A DNA stretch of 64,000 bases. Origin: Primula veris. Lineage: Eukaryota > Streptophyta > Magnoliopsida > Ericales > Primulaceae. The position numbers and the translations under genes are program-made. This document shows, piece by piece, positions 61,693 through 64,000 of this stretch. The number at the start of each line of letters is the position of its first letter. Positions within the stretch are counted from its first letter, which is position 1. The DNA lies in the NCBI GenBank assembly GCA_963682055.1, contig OY821749.1, forward strand, positions 24,187,631-24,251,630, given 5' to 3'. Under the pieces are notes generated by a model. It saw only the letters and a program-made list of their open reading frames with translations, had not been told where the DNA came from and searched no databases.

Positions 61693-61701
61693 GTTTTTAA
61701 T
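61693..61701. repeat. Right 9-bp TSD of the foldback element (gtttttaat)
   Basis: Identical to 60523-60531. Confidence 0.88.
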
Positions 61702-62019
61702 ACCACATTATATTGTATACACATATTTCTAGGAGTGATTGGAGAGAAAAATGATTAAAAAAAAATGAATAAAGCTTAATGTTAAATTTATAGGAGAATT
61801 GTCATGTTCCTTAAGGTTAAGTAGCTATGCATGGACTTTTTAGTAAAAGAACTTTGAACTTTAAGGAAAAGACACATGCAAATGCTCACAATTCAATTCT
61901 TTTTTTAAACTTGGGGAGTAAATTGATTCTTGACTTGAATCAAGCACAACCTTAAGTGTAATGAATCCGTAATTTGATGAGAAAAACCTAAGTATGATGA
62001 TCCATATCTTAATTTTGCG

Positions 62020-62306
62020 AATTTCTAGGATATTTGAAACTGTTAAGATGTCGGTTTCTGATACGATAATCCCAAACTAATAGTCAAGTGTAGACTGACA
62101 ACTAGAGCTTAGTTATTGTGAAATGTGGGGGGGTTGTATCGGAAGATCGTGTAGAAGAGACACCACAGAGTCCAGATAATATCAACATTTTGGACTGGAC
62201 CAAATAATTAATATATGAAGAATATCATTCAAATTTCAGAATCATATGATCTAATAAACAAGTTAAAGACGTAAGTCTTTTTCTATAACGGCATCTTTGT
62301 GTTATT
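62020..62306. repeat. Diverged direct repeat, copy 2
   Basis: Second copy of 59965-60262, about 2.05 kb away and in the same orientation. Confidence 0.8.
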
Positions 62307-62455
62307 AAAAATAAAATAAAAAACATGACCCCAAAAAATGGTAAAAAATTACCAAGAAAAACCAAAAAAATAAAAATAAAAAGTTGGAAAAAATTGGAAA
62401 AAGGCGAAAAATCTAAAAAAATGTTAAAAACTTTAAAATAACTTGCAATTGTTTT

Positions 62456-63555
62456 CAAATGACTTCAAAATTACTCAGACTGTTTTTAGAATTATTCGAG
62501 TTGTTTTTTAAAATGACTCATACTGTTTTTAAAATGATTTAAATATGACTCGGATTGTTTTTAAAATTACTTAAAATGACTCAGAATGTTTTTAAAATGA
62601 GTTAAAATGGCTTAGACTGTTTTTAAAATGACTTAAAATGGCTCAGACTGTTTTTAAAATAACTCAGACTGTTTTTTAAAATGATTCAAAATAACCCAGA
62701 CTGTTTTTAAAATTAATCACATTGTTTCTAAATTACTCAGACTGTTTTTAAAATGACTAAAAATGACTCAGACTGTTTTTAAAATGACTTAAAATGACTC
62801 AGACTGTTTTTAAAATGATTTAAATATGTCTCGAATTGTTTTTAAAATTACTTAAAATGACTTGGACTGTTTTAAAAATGACTTAAAATAACTCACGCCG
62901 TTTTTAAAAGAACTTAAAACGATTCAAATTGTTTTTAAAATTACTCAAACTGTTTTTAAAATGATTTAAAACGACTCACTATTTTTAAAATGACTTAAAA
63001 CGACTCAGAATGTTTTTAAAATTACTCAGACTGCTTTTAAAATGATTTAAAATAACTCAGACTGTTTTTAAAATTACTTAAAACGACTCAAATTGTTTTT
63101 AAAATTACTTAAAACGACTGAGATTGTTTTTAAAATTACTTAAAACGACTCAGATTGTTTTTAAAATTACTTAAAACGACTCAGATTGTTTCTAAAATGA
63201 TTTAAAACGATTCAGATTGTTTTGAAAATGACTTAAAACGACTAAAATTACTTTTAAATGGCTTAAAATGACTCAGACTATTTTTAAAATTACTCAAATT
63301 GTTTTTAAAACGACTTAAAATAACTCAGAATATTTTTAAAATTACCAGACTGCTTCTAAATGACTTGAAACGACTCAGACTGTTTTAAAATTACTTAAAG
63401 CGACTCAGACTATTTTTAAAATGATTTAAAACGAGACAGACTGTTTTTAAATTGACTTAAAATAACACAGACTGTTTTTAAAATGACTCAGACTATTTTT
63501 AAAATAACTCAGACTATTTTTAATATGAATTAAAACGACTCAAACTGTTTTTTTT
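62456..63555. repeat. Minisatellite, ~31-bp unit with tgactcagactgtttttaaaa core
   Basis: About 1.1 kb built from variants of actcagactgtttttaaaat, with or without an added gacttaaaatg piece, so the step is about 20 or 31 bp. Sequence drifts along the array (gactcagattg, gactcgaattg). It ends in a T run at 63547-63562. Confidence 0.92.
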
Positions 63556-63562
63556 TTTTTTT

Positions 63563-63892
63563 TACGTTATTGGATTTTTATTGATTCTATATTTTTAATG
63601 ATTCATTTTTTATTTTTTGAGATTTTTCATTTTTCGAGGTTTATTTACAAAAATGGAAGGGGTATACAAAATTTTAAGTCGAATAGTATTAAGCCTGATT
63701 CAGGATTATGAGAGAGTTTTTCAAATATTCACATTGTTCTTGTCAAAAATCATCCAAATCAGGGAATTGAAATATTCCTTCACCATCTCCCTCTTCTTCA
63801 CACACAAATATATACTATACTAAATATGTATATATATATGTAAACATGCATACACATACATGTAAAGAATCAAAGCTCATCATCCTTTCAAA
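63563..63892 (+). promoter_or_regulatory. Upstream region of the lipid-transfer-like gene
   Basis: 330 bp between the minisatellite and the start codon. tatatactatactaaatatg at about 63809-63828 holds possible TATA boxes 65-80 bp before the ATG. Exact element not determined. Confidence 0.4.
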
Positions 63893-64000
63893 ATGGCTAA
63901 TCTTGGATACCTCTTCTTAATTAGCATACTAACACTTATCCCAATATTCTCAATGTCACAAACACCACCAAATTGCATTGACAAAATCCCGTTAGTACCC
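63893..64000 (+). CDS. Secreted lipid-transfer-like protein (nsLTP/xylogen type), 5' end only
   Basis: 36 codons before the window ends. A clear signal peptide (MANLGYLFLISILTLIPIFS) is followed by MSQTPPNCIDKIPLVP. The spacing of the first Cys and the CIDKI-LVP wording resembles the first helix of plant non-specific lipid-transfer-like proteins (YLS3/xylogen group), which bind lipids in the wall or at the plasma membrane through a GPI anchor. The eight-cysteine pattern lies outside the window, so the family call is provisional. Confidence 0.6.
   Translation, partial: MANLGYLFLISILTLIPIFSMSQTPPNCIDKIPLVP

Noticed and set aside
60579..61724. Several ORFs in the foldback element
   Set aside because: Low-complexity Ile/Asn/Pro frames created by the repeated poly-A/T words; mirrored on both strands.
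62225..62458. 77-codon minus-strand hydrophobic ORF
   Set aside because: Phe/Leu-rich translation of A-rich DNA next to the minisatellite; no conserved motif.

Overview
This is nuclear DNA of a flowering plant, almost certainly a eudicot. It has intron-rich plant genes, GT-AG introns, long AT-rich intergenic stretches and many plant transposon families (Mutator-like, Ty1-copia, CACTA, hAT, Stowaway). The style of the copia element weakly suggests Asteraceae, but the family cannot be fixed from the window alone.

Layout. 1-2812: the 3' part of an auxin response factor gene (+), from the ARF domain to the PB1 domain. 2813-8335: intergenic DNA with old transposon debris. 8345-24935: one large Mutator-like element (MULE) bounded by a perfect 9-bp target duplication (tttctatat) and terminal inverted repeats. 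Each end carries four short palindromes at an exact 40-bp pitch. The MULE holds two + strand genes: a plant mobile domain (PMD) gene of four exons, and a transposase with FAR1, MULE, SWIM and AT-hook parts fused to an OTU cysteine protease domain. Each gene is broken by one in-frame stop. Telomere-like repeats and a second 40-bp-pitch palindrome array lie between them. The 3' part of the MULE was tandemly duplicated, and a 7.3-kb copia element (17264-24594, TSD ggtac) then inserted into it. Its two 213-bp LTRs look identical although its pol region is badly decayed.

24945-35314: a CACTA-type MITE, a TATA box and an intact seven-exon cellulose-synthase-like G gene (726 aa). 35315-39480: intergenic DNA with MITEs, two tRNA-like sequences and a hAT-like foldback. 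40538-41725: a 4-hydroxybenzoate polyprenyltransferase (COQ2/PPT) with no intron in its coding region. 43192-46915: a KISH/TMEM167 gene with a duplicated, decoy splice acceptor. 47787-48634: a possible two-exon secreted mini-peptide. 49008-49430: a broken BiP (HSP70) gene fragment. 51377-51447: tRNA-Gly(CCC) on the minus strand.

53.1-59.6 kb is a diverged tandem segmental duplication. Each copy holds a small minus-strand gene for a DVL/ROTUNDIFOLIA-like peptide (53 and 55 aa). 60532-61692 is a Mutator-type foldback element with a perfect 9-bp TSD. 62.46-63.55 kb is a minisatellite. At 63893 a + strand gene for a secreted, lipid-transfer-like protein starts and runs off the window.

The host genes form no operon-like pathway. 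They are ordinary neighbours for auxin response, cell-wall or triterpenoid glycosylation, ubiquinone synthesis, the secretory pathway and peptide signalling. The most unusual unit is the two-gene PMD + transposase-OTU MULE with its periodic palindromes.
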